Source: Candidatus Hydrogenedentota bacterium
GTDB lineage: Bacteria > Hydrogenedentota > Hydrogenedentia > Hydrogenedentales > SLHB01
NCBI GenBank assembly: GCA_016215105.1
Contig: JACRLJ010000001.1
Span: 33,461 to 97,460 of the forward strand
Direction: 5' to 3'
Length of the DNA stretch: 64,000 nucleotides
Shown here: positions 35,127 to 43,896 of the stretch, in pieces
How the letters are laid out: the number at the start of each line of letters is the position of its first letter
Numbering within the stretch: the first letter of the stretch is position 1
Program-made: the position numbers and the translations under genes
The notes under the pieces: model-generated
What the model saw: the letters and a program-made list of their open reading frames with translations, nothing else
Told to the model about the DNA's origin: nothing
Databases searched by the model: none

Positions 35127-35475
35127 AGAAGGCGCCGGGGTGCTGGTGTACATGCGGCAAGAAGGGCGCGGCATCGGGTTGGTAAATAAGATCAAGGCCT
35201 ACGAGCTTCAGGACAAGGGAATGGACACGGTCGAGGCGAACATTCATTTGGGGTTCGATCCCGATCCTCGCGAGTACGGAATTGGCGCGCAGATTCTTTC
35301 GGATCTCGGGGTGCAGACCATGCGGCTCATCACCAACAATCCGTCGAAACGGAGTTGCCTGGAAGGCTACGGTTTGCGCATTACGGGCCGAGTCGCGATA
35401 GAGGTCCCCACCAACAAGAACAACGAAAAATACATGAAGACGAAAAAGGAAAAGATGGGACACTTGCTGTCCTGA
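34948..35475 (+). CDS. ribA: GTP cyclohydrolase II (RibA part of a frameshifted RibBA)
   Basis: The enzyme opens GTP as the first riboflavin step. Zinc-binding [36 protein letters not shown] and [17 protein letters not shown] mark the family. The first usable start in this frame is GTG 34948, yet homology begins earlier in the same frame ([19 protein letters not shown] then PWGEFHL from ~34870) with no ATG, GTG or TTG back to the stop at 34825. The frame was therefore formerly joined to ribB. As read, RibA would lack its first beta strand. Confidence 0.85.
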   Translation: MVYETEIDEFQHLALVKGDVNGKENVLVRVHSECLTGDVFGSLRCDCGGQLQKAMKLIGEEGAGVLVYMRQEGRGIGLVNKIKAYELQDKGMDTVEANIHLGFDPDPREYGIGAQILSDLGVQTMRLITNNPSKRSCLEGYGLRITGRVAIEVPTNKNNEKYMKTKKEKMGHLLS

Positions 35476-35526
35476 GTAGAACATTACGCCCTGCTGAGAA
35501 AATTGTGATAGGAAGGGAGAACATAG

Positions 35527-35991
35527 ATGCCACGAGTGATTGAAGGCACGCTGGTGGGTTCCGGCAAGAAGTTCGGAATTATCGCGGCGCGGTTTAATGA
35601 TTTTATCTCGTCGAAATTGCTCGACGGAGCGCTGGACGCGTTGAAGCGCCACGGGGTCGCCGACGACGCAATCACCATCGTTCGGACACCGGGCGCCTTC
35701 GAGATTCCGGTGATCGCCAAGAAGATGGCTGAATCCAAGAAGTACGACGTGATCATCGCGGTGGGCGCGGTTATCCGCGGAGGAACGCCTCACTTCGAGT
35801 ATGTCGCGTCCGAGGCGGCAAAAGGCGTCGGACAAGTCTCGCTGCAAACCGGCGTGCCCGTGATTTTCGGCATCCTCACCACGGACACCATCGAGCAAGC
35901 AATCGAACGCGCGGGAACCAAAGCGGGTAACAAAGGGTTTGAAGCGGCGACCGCGGCGATCGAGATGGCCAACCTCATGGGGCAGGTGTAA
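35527..35991 (+). CDS. ribH: 6,7-dimethyl-8-ribityllumazine synthase
   Basis: RibH condenses the RibB and RibD products into lumazine and usually forms icosahedral shells. The 154-residue protein has [57 protein letters not shown] (with the catalytic His) and [17 protein letters not shown]. Length is normal. GGAAGGGAGAA lies upstream of ATG 35527. nusB follows after two bases. Confidence 0.95.
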   Translation: MPRVIEGTLVGSGKKFGIIAARFNDFISSKLLDGALDALKRHGVADDAITIVRTPGAFEIPVIAKKMAESKKYDVIIAVGAVIRGGTPHFEYVASEAAKGVGQVSLQTGVPVIFGILTTDTIEQAIERAGTKAGNKGFEAATAAIEMANLMGQV

Positions 35992-35993
35992 GC

Positions 35994-36422
35994 GTGCTCA
36001 GTCCGCAAGTTCGCAGGAACGCCCGCGAAAGGGCGATCCAGTTCCTATTTGGATTGGAATTCACCCGCTACGAGTGGGATTCGGTCGTCGACGCGTTTTG
36101 GGAAGAGAGTCCCTCCCGGCCCGGAGTCAGGCAATACGCAATGACGCTCATCCGTGGCGTAGTCCATAATCTAGCCGGCCTCGATGCGGATATCGAAGCG
36201 ACGGTCAAAAACTGGACTCCTACCCGTGTAGGACAACTCGAACGCAACATTCTTCGCGTTGCAATCTTCGAGATGCGGCACGGCGCCGATGTGCCTGCCA
36301 AAGTGGCCATCAATGAGGCCATCGAGATCGCCAAACGCTACGGCAGCGACGACGCGCCGCGGTTCATCAACGGAGTTCTGGATCGTGTCCGGGAGGAAAT
36401 GTCTCGCCAAACCGTTACGTAG
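35994..36422 (+). CDS. nusB: Transcription antitermination factor NusB
   Basis: NusB joins NusE/S10 on boxA RNA for antitermination in rRNA operons. The 142-residue helical protein has RRNARERAIQFLFGLEFTRY, RVGQLERNILRVAIFEMRHG, VAINEAIEIAKRYGSDDA and FINGVLDRVREEM, the family core. The GTG start at 35994 directly follows ribH, a common ribH-nusB pairing. The stop at 36420-36422 overlaps the in-frame sequence of the following PHP gene. Confidence 0.94.
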   Translation: MLSPQVRRNARERAIQFLFGLEFTRYEWDSVVDAFWEESPSRPGVRQYAMTLIRGVVHNLAGLDADIEATVKNWTPTRVGQLERNILRVAIFEMRHGADVPAKVAINEAIEIAKRYGSDDAPRFINGVLDRVREEMSRQTVT

Positions 36423-37240
36423 ATCTGCACCTGCACACCAACCACTCCGACGGATCGGATGCCCCCGCGCGCGTTGTCGAGCGGGCCGCTGAACTGGGCC
36501 TGGCTGCTGTCGCCATCACCGACCATGACACCACTTCAGGCGTCGCCGAGGCCGAGGAAGCGGCCAAACACCATGGATTGGGATTCCTTCGCGCGGTCGA
36601 GATTAGCGCGGGCTGCGGCGGGGCCGAGGTCCACATCGTCGGGATGGGAATCAATCCGGACAACCCGGAGTTGCAGGCCGTCCTCGAAAGTCTTCGGACG
36701 AGTCGAAATGCCCGGGCGGATCGCATCATCGAGCGTCTGGATGGACTGGGGATCCACGTTGACCGGACTCGAATCGAGGCGGAGGCTTGCGGAGCCGTGG
36801 GACGCATGCACATCGCGCGCGAACTCCTGCGCCTTGAAAAGAGCAAGACCGTGCAGGGCGCGTTTGACAAGTACATTGGGCGTGGCCAACCTGCCTATGT
36901 TCCAAAATGGACTGTCTCGTGTGAGCAGGCGATCGATTGCATCCACCAGGCCTCCGGCCTGGCCATCCTGGCCCACCCCGGGCTCCGCTCCGTTAAGCAG
37001 TTACTTGCCAAGCTCTTATGCTTCCCGTTTGATGGAATTGAGGCTTATCATGTGCAACACAGCCCGGGTCAAGTGACGCAATTCCTCGACTTGGCGAAAG
37101 AACGAGATTTTATTGTTTCTGGGGGATCAGATTGCCACGGAAGGGCCAAGGGGATGAAACCGGAAATGGGCAAAGTGCGTCTACCATTTGAGCACTTTGA
37201 GCACATTGAAAGGGAGCTCGCCGACCGCCTGGCGCATTAG
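36401..37240 (+). CDS. PHP-domain phosphoesterase, start codon not identifiable
   Basis: From 36422 the frame reads DLHLHTNHSDGSDAPARVVE, then ITDHDTTSGVAEAEEA, EISAGCGGAEVHIVGMGI, LAILAHPGL and GGSDCHG, the metal-binding motifs of the PHP family (3',5'-nucleoside bisphosphate phosphatase-like, about 273 residues). The frame is open from 36317 but has no ATG, GTG or TTG until a TTG at 36578, which would remove the first metal motifs. A strong GGGAGGA precedes ATG 36399, but that ATG is in the nusB frame. The start given is approximate. Either a base is missing near 36408-36412 or initiation is unusual. Confidence 0.75.
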   Translation, partial: VSPNRYVDLHLHTNHSDGSDAPARVVERAAELGLAAVAITDHDTTSGVAEAEEAAKHHGLGFLRAVEISAGCGGAEVHIVGMGINPDNPELQAVLESLRTSRNARADRIIERLDGLGIHVDRTRIEAEACGAVGRMHIARELLRLEKSKTVQGAFDKYIGRGQPAYVPKWTVSCEQAIDCIHQASGLAILAHPGLRSVKQLLAKLLCFPFDGIEAYHVQHSPGQVTQFLDLAKERDFIVSGGSDCHGRAKGMKPEMGKVRLPFEHFEHIERELADRLAH

Positions 37241-37285
37241 CAGTCTCCTAACCCCAATTTGAGACTTCCATTGAGGAACGCCAGG

Positions 37286-37294
37286 TGCTATAAT
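37286..37294 (+). promoter_or_regulatory. Extended -10 promoter
   Basis: TGCTATAAT is a perfect extended -10, 31 bases upstream of the ATG at 37325. No clear -35 is seen. Confidence 0.55.
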
Positions 37295-37324
37295 GGCACG
37301 CCTGTATGTCTTTAAGGAGGAGCT

Positions 37325-37894
37325 ATGGCGAAGCGTTCAACAAGTACTACGGAATCGGTTTACCAGATCAAGATTACCCTGCTCCAATGCGATCCGCCCA
37401 TCTGGCGGCGCATCTTGGTGCCGGGCAACACCACTCTCGCACGGTTGCATTCCATACTGCAAGCGGCGATGGGCTGGGGCAACATGCATCTCCACGAGTT
37501 CCTGGTAGATGGCAAGTTGTATGGTGGACCGCATTCGCATCACGGAGCAGATGTCAAGAACGAGAAGACAGTCACGCTCACGCGTGTGGCGCCGAAGGTA
37601 AAGTCTAAGATTCTTTACACGTACAACTTCAGCGAAGGTTGGCAACACGAGATCATCGTGGAGAAAATCTCCGCGCTTGAGGAAGGCGTGCGCTATCCGA
37701 AATGTATCGACGGCGACCGCTCGTGTCCCCCGGAAGACTGTGGCGGCATTCGTGGTTACGCCGAATTGATCGACGTGATCAATGATCCGGAGCATCCGGA
37801 TCGCAATGAGATGCTGGAATGGGTCGGCGACGATTTTGATCCCGACGACTTCAGCCCGAACGCGGTCAACATTGTTCTGAAGCGGGTCAAGTAG
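37325..37894 (+). CDS. pRiA4b ORF-3-like protein
   Basis: A 189-residue protein of the plasmid pRiA4b ORF-3 family, found on chromosomes and plasmids and of unknown role. Seen are YQIKITLLQCDPPIWRRILV, LHSILQAAMGWGNMHLHEF, YNFSEGWQHEIIVEKI and CPPEDCGGIRGYAELIDVI, all typical. AAGGAGG lies seven bases before the ATG. It stands alone with its own promoter and a strong hairpin after it. Confidence 0.85.
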   Translation: MAKRSTSTTESVYQIKITLLQCDPPIWRRILVPGNTTLARLHSILQAAMGWGNMHLHEFLVDGKLYGGPHSHHGADVKNEKTVTLTRVAPKVKSKILYTYNFSEGWQHEIIVEKISALEEGVRYPKCIDGDRSCPPEDCGGIRGYAELIDVINDPEHPDRNEMLEWVGDDFDPDDFSPNAVNIVLKRVK

Positions 37895-37921
37895 ATCAAG
37901 ACACATCTGCGCAAGTCTGCT

Positions 37922-37954
37922 CAGGCAGGAACGGAAGTGAAACGTTCCTGCCTG
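37922..37954. terminator. Strong hairpin between convergent genes
   Basis: A perfect 12-bp stem (CAGGCAGGAACG and its complement) with a 9-base loop is followed by TTCTGCTTCTC. It lies between the pRiA4b-like gene and the convergent GNAT gene and may stop transcription from both sides. The T-tract is imperfect. Confidence 0.65.
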
Positions 37955-37983
37955 TTCTGCTTCTCACAGAACATGGCCGTGAC

Positions 37984-38586
37984 TTAGAATCGGATTTCGT
38001 ACCCGATGCACAAGTGCGGTTCCAGTGGCGCGCGCTGAATTACTTCGTACTTTTCCTTTATCAGGGGCCATTCATCCGGAAGGCAGGCGCAATAGATATA
38101 CTCAATACCGATGTAATCTTTGTTGAGCAATTCCGATACTTCGTTGGGTGATTTCATCCGGAATCGGTAGTGCCGCCCGATTTCCTTCATGCCAAGGCGG
38201 GCATAGAATCGCTGTGCGCGCCGGTCCTGACTCCAGTACTCGAGCCGCCGAATTCCTTTCTTCTTGGCGTCTTCGACGGTAGCGTCAATGAGCAGCTTTC
38301 CGATTCCGAGCCCTTTGTATTCGGGAAGACGGCCAAATTCCAGCACGTATCCCCCGCGGCTGTCCTTGAGGAAACATATGTCTCCACATTGGCGGTCGTA
38401 CTCGGTGTCGGTCAGACCAATGATCTTTCCATCACCAACTGCGACGAGTTGAGTGGACTCGCGCTCGTATACAGGGCGTTCCTGAATGGAGTAATTCCAA
38501 GCGTGCGAGATGCTCAAGATGATAGCATGCACACGCATCCATTCGTCCGCGTCTTCCGGCCGGTACTCGCGTACAGTAATCTCCAT
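37984..38586 (-). CDS. GNAT family N-acetyltransferase
   Basis: The 200-residue protein begins MEITVREYRPEDADEWMRVH and has the acetyl-CoA binding motif GRLPEYKGLGIGKLLIDATV, followed by AQRFYARLGMKEIGRHYRFR. The fold is clear; the substrate is not. A C-terminal ~50-residue extension (EWPLIKEKYEVIQRA) is beyond the usual domain. AAGGAA lies about 11 bases before the ATG. Confidence 0.82.
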   Translation of the reverse strand: MEITVREYRPEDADEWMRVHAIILSISHAWNYSIQERPVYERESTQLVAVGDGKIIGLTDTEYDRQCGDICFLKDSRGGYVLEFGRLPEYKGLGIGKLLIDATVEDAKKKGIRRLEYWSQDRRAQRFYARLGMKEIGRHYRFRMKSPNEVSELLNKDYIGIEYIYCACLPDEWPLIKEKYEVIQRAPLEPHLCIGYEIRF

Positions 38587-38764
38587 TGATTAGGCATTCC
38601 TTTCTTGCGACACAGTATCACCAACGTGCGCAACGCTCAAGAAGCGCATCGCTCCGGCGCGTCGAAATGGCTTGGAATGTGCGATTGCAGGTATTATTGG
38701 ACCGCAGAGGATTTCACGAACGATTGGATTTATGCATGGATAGATGCGGCATGAGAGGTAAACG

Positions 38765-40963
38765 ATGAGGCGCAGAGCGGCCGCAGCGCTACTCGCGGTG
38801 GTCCTGTCCGGATCAGCCCTGGCGGCAACAATACCGGTTTGCGACATACGGACGGCGGAGCAGCGCGGACCGGCGATTCTGATCAACGGAAAGCCGATAG
38901 CGCCGCTGATGTTTGCGGCGAACAATCAGTTCGGACACGACGACGTACTCGTCCGCGAGATTGCCCAGGCCGGGACTGCGGACGTCAATCTGATCAGCTT
39001 CAACCTGAATCTGGACTTCCTGCAATCCGAGTCCGAGGCGGCCGGCGTTATCGCGCGGTTCTGCGAGGCGAACCCCAAGGCATACTTCTACCCAAGAATC
39101 TGGTTGGGCGCCGACGGGGATTGGATGACGAGCCATCCTGACGACTGCATTGCAAAGGCGGACGGTACGCGCCTGAGCATGGTCTCCCCGTCGAGTGAGT
39201 CCTGGCGCACGGCCGCGGCGGAGGCGCTAAGGAGACGCATTCGGGAAATTGCCGCAGGTCCATACGGAGACCATTTTATCGGCATGCACCTTAGCTACTT
39301 GCAAACCGGTGAGTGGTTTTACCCCGAGACCAATGAATTCATGGATTACTCTCCGGCAAACCTGCGCGCATTTCGCGCATGGCTGAAGAAGAAATACAAG
39401 AAAGACACGGCGCTTCAGTCGGCGTGGAACGACGATTCGGCACGCATCGAGACGGCAGTCTTTGCCACGCCGGAGGAACGAGACCGGGAAGATTGGGGAG
39501 TGTTCCGCAATCCCAATCGCAGCCGGCGTTCGATGGATATGCAGGAATTCCAGGCGGAACTGATTCCGGACACTATCTCGCATTTCGCCGCGGTTGTGAA
39601 AGCGGCCACGCAACGGCGGTCGCTGGTGGGGGTGTTCTACGGATACACGATGGAACTTCATGAGAATGGCCCGCGCGCGTTAGCGGGATCGGGACACCTC
39701 GGCCTGGGAAGGCTCCTGGCCTCCAAGGACATCGATCTTATCCACGCGCCCAATTCCTACTTCGAGCGCAAACTCGGCGCCCCTGGCCATTTCCACCTTG
39801 CCGTTGATTCCGCGCCGCTGCACGGTAAGCTGGTCGTCATCGAAGATGACACTTACACCCACACAACGCCGGAGCCGGACGCCAAACTTAAGCCGATCGC
39901 CCCCGGCTGGGCGGAACGGACGAACTCCATCGAGGAAACGCTTGCCGTAACACGCCGGAATTACGCCAGTATACTGACCCATCGCGCGGGCCTCTGGTAC
40001 TTTGACCTGCTATCGGATGGCCGGTGGAGCGATCCCAAGTTCTGGGAATCCACCTCGTTATTGCGGCGGATGGCGGCCGAAATACGAAACGCGGGGCCGT
40101 TTCGTCCGGAAGTCGCGTTCGCGATCAGTGAAGAATCCGTTCATGTGCTAAAGGCGACGACTTCTCCTCTGCTTATGGAATCGCTATGCCTGTGGAGGGC
40201 GGAGCTGGACCGTATCGGAACACCAGTCGGTTACTACTTACAGAGCGATCTGCCCGGCTTGCCCGATTCGATCAGAGTGCTCATCCTCCCGAATGCATTT
40301 GTGGTGCGGGATGCTGAACGGGAAGCTGTACGGAAGTTTCTCAAGAAAGGAGGAACGGTTGTGTGGAATTACGCGCCCGATGTCGCGGGTCCAGAAGGAC
40401 TGGACACGGCGCGAATTGCCGCGATCACAGGAATTCAAGTCGAGGCCACACTTGACGACGTATCTTCAACCTTCATGAGTGAAGTTTCGGACGAAACATG
40501 GTCTTTCGAGAAGAAATCCTGGAATCCCCGGTTCCATATCACCTCGACGGATGTCCATGTGCTTGCCAGGTTCCAGCAGAATCACGAGGTATGCGCCGCC
40601 GCGCGCCCCCTCGGTGGAGGTGTCAGCGTATACACAGCCGTCCCGAGGCTGCCCGTCGGTATGCTACGCTGGATATGCCAGCAGTCGGGGGTCCAATTGT
40701 ACCGGAACACCCCGGGGATGACGGGAGTCGTTGGAGACTATCTCGTCGTCCATACCGATGGAAGCGGACCACACGAATTGCGCTGGCCTCGCGAATGTGA
40801 CACCATCGAGCGCTTGGTCCCCTTTACATCGTATCCTGTGGCGCGTTCGACTGACATCTGGGCCGACGTACTTCCAGGAAACACAACGGCGCTCTATCTA
40901 TGCACGCCGAAGCCAAAGACCACTAAGCCATTACGCAAGAATACGTTAACCCTGAAGGAGTAA
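38765..40963 (+). CDS. Exported GH42-like beta-galactosidase-type protein
   Basis: The 732-residue protein has a leader MRRRAAAALLAVVLSGSALA. The TIM-barrel part shows GMHLSYLQTGEWFYPETNEF and FRAWLKKKYKKDTALQSAWN, as in GH42-like enzymes. The middle (FRPEVAFAISEESVHVLKAT and RVLILPNAFVVRDAEREAVR) resembles the GATase-like trimerisation domain of beta-galactosidases. It probably acts on a glycan outside the cytoplasm; catalytic acids were not assigned with confidence. It is monocistronic as far as can be seen. Confidence 0.75.
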   Translation: MRRRAAAALLAVVLSGSALAATIPVCDIRTAEQRGPAILINGKPIAPLMFAANNQFGHDDVLVREIAQAGTADVNLISFNLNLDFLQSESEAAGVIARFCEANPKAYFYPRIWLGADGDWMTSHPDDCIAKADGTRLSMVSPSSESWRTAAAEALRRRIREIAAGPYGDHFIGMHLSYLQTGEWFYPETNEFMDYSPANLRAFRAWLKKKYKKDTALQSAWNDDSARIETAVFATPEERDREDWGVFRNPNRSRRSMDMQEFQAELIPDTISHFAAVVKAATQRRSLVGVFYGYTMELHENGPRALAGSGHLGLGRLLASKDIDLIHAPNSYFERKLGAPGHFHLAVDSAPLHGKLVVIEDDTYTHTTPEPDAKLKPIAPGWAERTNSIEETLAVTRRNYASILTHRAGLWYFDLLSDGRWSDPKFWESTSLLRRMAAEIRNAGPFRPEVAFAISEESVHVLKATTSPLLMESLCLWRAELDRIGTPVGYYLQSDLPGLPDSIRVLILPNAFVVRDAEREAVRKFLKKGGTVVWNYAPDVAGPEGLDTARIAAITGIQVEATLDDVSSTFMSEVSDETWSFEKKSWNPRFHITSTDVHVLARFQQNHEVCAAARPLGGGVSVYTAVPRLPVGMLRWICQQSGVQLYRNTPGMTGVVGDYLVVHTDGSGPHELRWPRECDTIERLVPFTSYPVARSTDIWADVLPGNTTALYLCTPKPKTTKPLRKNTLTLKE

Positions 40964-41015
40964 GATTGTTCAACGGAATGCTACAAGCGTTCGCGCGTAA
41001 AGTAAATATTCCCGG

Positions 41016-41053
41016 CGGCTTTTCGTCTGGTTTAATGAAAGACACAAAAGCCG
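41016..41053 (+). promoter_or_regulatory. Hairpin immediately upstream of the ECF sigma start codon
   Basis: CGGCTTTT and AAAAGCCG pair over an 8-bp stem with a 22-base loop that holds a further GTCT/AGAC pair. The stem ends three bases before ATG 41057 and no Shine-Dalgarno sequence is evident, so it may affect translation. Confidence 0.4.
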
Positions 41054-41056
41054 GTA

Positions 41057-41710
41057 ATGATGGACGCTGCACTGGATCTAGCGCCGTGGCACGAGATTAC
41101 CTCTGTGGACGCCCGTGAAGCCGAGCGGCTGCCGCCGCCTGGAACGGCCGATGCGTTATTGGTCGAGCGCGCTCAGTCGGGAGACCTGACGGCGTTCGAG
41201 GAACTCGTACGGCGTTACCGGAACGATGTTTTCTCCCTTTCGTATCATTACGTACGGAGCCGTGAAGAGGCATGGGACATTTCCCAGGAGGTGTTTTTCA
41301 AGGCCTATCGGGCTTTGGGTCAATTTCGGGGAGATTCGGGATTCAAGACGTGGTTGTTGCGTATAACCGCGAACCATTGCAAAGACCAGTTTAAGAAGAG
41401 ACGGCTGGACACCATACGCTTCGATGAGACGCTGCATGAGGATGATATGCCTGCGGCTTCTTCCGGACCGGACGAATCCGCAGAAGCCAAGGAACTCGGC
41501 GCCGCTATTTCAACCGCGTTGGAGTCGTTATCGGCTAAACACCGCACGGCGTTCATTTTGCGCGAATTCGAAGGGATGTCGTATGAGGAAATGGCGCAGG
41601 TCATGGGATGCAGTTTGGGTACGGTGATGAGCCGGTTGCACCATGCGCGCAGAAAGCTCCAACAGAGCCTGGTGCGGATGGGAGTTGTGGAGGATATGAA
41701 GAATGGGTAA
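41057..41710 (+). CDS. ECF-type RNA polymerase sigma factor
   Basis: A 217-residue group IV sigma factor. Region 2 reads DLTAFEELVRRYRNDVFSLS and ISQEVFFKAYRALGQFRGDS then FKTWLLRITANHCKD; region 4 reads LSAKHRTAFILREFEGMSYE and MGCSLGTVMSRLHHARRKL. The two are linked by an acidic stretch. It is followed with an 8-base overlap by a zinc-finger anti-sigma factor, so activity is probably held at the membrane until a signal arrives. Confidence 0.93.
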   Translation: MMDAALDLAPWHEITSVDAREAERLPPPGTADALLVERAQSGDLTAFEELVRRYRNDVFSLSYHYVRSREEAWDISQEVFFKAYRALGQFRGDSGFKTWLLRITANHCKDQFKKRRLDTIRFDETLHEDDMPAASSGPDESAEAKELGAAISTALESLSAKHRTAFILREFEGMSYEEMAQVMGCSLGTVMSRLHHARRKLQQSLVRMGVVEDMKNG

Positions 41711-42161
41711 GTGCGAATGGAATTCGCGGGTCGAGCGTTGGTTTGACGGCGCCGAGACCGCTGACACTGAGATCAGCACGCATTTGGAAACGTGCGGCGT
41801 TTGTACGGCGTATCTGAGCATGCTGAAACGGCTGCGCGGGGGCGCCGCGGCAGTCGCGAAACGTGAGGAAATTCGGGACCCGCAGTTCCACGCCTTCATG
41901 GAGGGGATTCGCAATCGGGTAGAAGGCGCGCCCGCCGGACGGCGTTTGGGGTGGTGGACCCTATCGTCGGTTGCCGCGGCAGCGCTCATTGTGGCAATCT
42001 TTACATTCATGGTAGTTACTGGCGGCCCGGCCGCCGTGCGCGCACAGACCACGGTGGAATCGGCGTCGACGGATTTGGATGGCGCTACAGCGGAAGTATA
42101 TTCGTCGGAGAACGGCACAGCCACCGTATGGGTCAATATACCTCGAGGAGATGTGTGGTGA
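41703..42161 (+). CDS. Membrane anti-sigma factor with zinc-finger motif
   Basis: A 152-residue protein. HLETCGVC (HxxxCxxC) near residue 32 is the zinc-binding anti-sigma signature, and LSSVAAAALIVAIFTFMVVT forms one membrane span near residue 90. The periplasmic tail is short. Overlap with the sigma gene and with the next exported protein (GTGA) marks a three-gene signalling unit. Confidence 0.85.
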   Translation: MGKCEWNSRVERWFDGAETADTEISTHLETCGVCTAYLSMLKRLRGGAAAVAKREEIRDPQFHAFMEGIRNRVEGAPAGRRLGWWTLSSVAAAALIVAIFTFMVVTGGPAAVRAQTTVESASTDLDGATAEVYSSENGTATVWVNIPRGDVW

Positions 42162-42625
42162 ATTTACTTACCTGGGCGGTCTGCCTGACCATGACCGCCT
42201 GGGGCGCGGTGCCAGCCTCTCCACAACCCAAACCCGTATCCGTCCACATGGTGGCGTTGAAGGCGACCACCGAGGGGCGTCCGCAAAAGCATTTTGAGGC
42301 CGGACTTGAGAGCATTCAAAAAGAGGTCGCGGAACTAAAATGCGACACGTTCACGCGGGTAGCATCCGAGACTCGCAGTGCGCCATACAAGCAGGAAGCC
42401 AAACTCAGCATCACGCCGAAGTGTTCTCTGTATGTAACGCCTCTGGCCAAGCAAACGGATGGGCGGATCAAGCTCGATATCCGTATTGAAGCGGTCGACG
42501 AGAAATCGGGGAAGTCGAAGAACGCGTTGCGCTCGACCAATGTGGTGGTACCCGGCGAGAAGTTTAAATACCGCATGAAAATGGACCAAGCCGAGTTGGT
42601 GGTTATTGTAGACGTCTCGGATTAG
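42158..42625 (+). CDS. Small exported protein of the sigma/anti-sigma operon
   Basis: A 155-residue protein starting at GTG 42158, with GAGGAG seven bases upstream (GTG 42155 is an alternative). The leader LLTWAVCLTMTAWGAVPASP directs it to the periplasm or outside. The mature part is Lys/Glu-rich, probably one beta domain (SLYVTPLAKQTDGRIKLDIR, VVVPGEKFKYRMKMDQAELV). No family was recognised. Its overlap with the anti-sigma gene suggests a link to envelope sensing. Confidence 0.65.
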   Translation: MNLLTWAVCLTMTAWGAVPASPQPKPVSVHMVALKATTEGRPQKHFEAGLESIQKEVAELKCDTFTRVASETRSAPYKQEAKLSITPKCSLYVTPLAKQTDGRIKLDIRIEAVDEKSGKSKNALRSTNVVVPGEKFKYRMKMDQAELVVIVDVSD

Positions 42626-42661
42626 CCTTCCCGCCCGCCTCAAGAAGCGTCTGCGGGCCCC

Positions 42662-43456
42662 CTACTTGCCGGGCCCGCCAAAGCGGTATTCGATACCGGT
42701 CCGGATACGAAAGTCAGGAGCGTCCGCGCCGAGCCCGACTCCGGCGCCGAGCATGACCGAAGTGGACGCTCCAAGATCGTGGGTGAAACCGGCTTGGATG
42801 ACGTTCGCGGTCCGCCCTTTTTCGTCCAGTTGTTCGCGGTCGAAATCAGCCCGGAACTCCGTGGCAGGCCCGAACAGGCGGCTATAGCCCAACACGACCT
42901 GATACGCGAACTCACGGTCTCCCGGAGACGAGCGGAATCTCCCCTCTTCAAAGCTCCACCGGCGCCAGGAATTGGTGTCGGCGCCACTGAAGTAGGTCTC
43001 TTTGAGGGTGAGATGCAGCTTGTGGTGCGCGTCCCCTTCTCCCAAGGGCATGGTTATTCGCAAATCCACATCCCCGCCCACGCCGGCGGAGTCTTTCGCG
43101 GTCGGCAGCGCCACTTCACCGCTGAGCGCCACCATGGGATCGGTCTCCGCATCCGGATTGAACACATACTTCAGGCGCAGGCGCACATCCCCCACCCCTT
43201 TCGTATCCGACTCACCAAGTTCGGCCGGAACGGTCAATTCGCCCCCGAGATTCTTCGTAAAGTCATAGAGCAGGTTCGTCTCCGAAACCAGGTCATAGTG
43301 GTGGAAGTGATCGTACTGAGTCTCTTCTTGGAGCGTGAGCAAGTGCGGCTGACCGGGCTCGACCGGCTCTAGAGTCGTCGGATCCAGGGCCCAGGATGAA
43401 CCGGCCAGACACACTACGCCCACCAAGAGAAAAGCGATGCTCCAAACCGAAAACAC
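42662..43456 (-). CDS. Outer-membrane beta-barrel candidate, MetA/phenol-degradation transporter-like
   Basis: The GTG at 43456 has GGAGAG six bases upstream and gives a leader (VFSVWSIAFLLVGVVCLAGS, then SWALD); the frame stays open to 43612 with an unlikely N-terminus. The mature ~240 residues alternate polar and apolar (GDVRLRLKYVFNPDAETDPM, VALSGEVALPTAKDSAGVGG, ASTSVMLGAGVGLGADAPDF) and end in RIRTGIEYRFGGPGK, like the MetA-type barrel family. A porin or transport role is inferred. It converges on the sigma operon. Confidence 0.72.
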   Translation of the reverse strand: MFSVWSIAFLLVGVVCLAGSSWALDPTTLEPVEPGQPHLLTLQEETQYDHFHHYDLVSETNLLYDFTKNLGGELTVPAELGESDTKGVGDVRLRLKYVFNPDAETDPMVALSGEVALPTAKDSAGVGGDVDLRITMPLGEGDAHHKLHLTLKETYFSGADTNSWRRWSFEEGRFRSSPGDREFAYQVVLGYSRLFGPATEFRADFDREQLDEKGRTANVIQAGFTHDLGASTSVMLGAGVGLGADAPDFRIRTGIEYRFGGPGK

Positions 43457-43896
43457 ATTTCTCTCCGACGTATCTTTCTGTAGCGCACCGCGATGCTGCT
43501 TCACGCTGAAGTCTCCTGTTCGGCAGGCATGGCGCACAGCCTGCGCCTGTCCCTGCCATTGTTTCCCTGGTTTCATCCGCTCTTCTTGCTTCTGACTGAT
43601 GCCGCACTTCACCGGCGCGCTCGCCCGTCATTGACGATGTGCCCGCCAACTGCGGCTTGGCAGTCGTCCGGTTTACATCCGCCGGATATCATCTCGTGGC
43701 CCGGCCATCGTGCGCGTAGACAGGGCGCTATCTTACGGGGCGCGGTTTACGCGAGAGTTACCGGAACATTACGATTCGGTGAGGTAATTCGGTGGGCAAA
43801 CGCGACACGCCCCGGCGTCTCCGGAGCATTTCTCCGCTTCATCAGCGGTTCTAGCATGGTTCGCAGCGCGGTTGCTGGCCGCAAAGGCAAGCGAGG
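43457..43896. other. 440-base spacer
   Basis: This lies between the barrel-protein start and the histidine-kinase stop, both on the minus strand. I see no gene, strong promoter or terminator in it. Confidence 0.5.

Noticed and set aside
36390-36422. Programmed -1 frameshift fusing NusB to the PHP domain
   Set aside because: The CAAACC region does not match X XXY YYZ and NusB ends naturally here; kept only as an open alternative under the start-codon finding.
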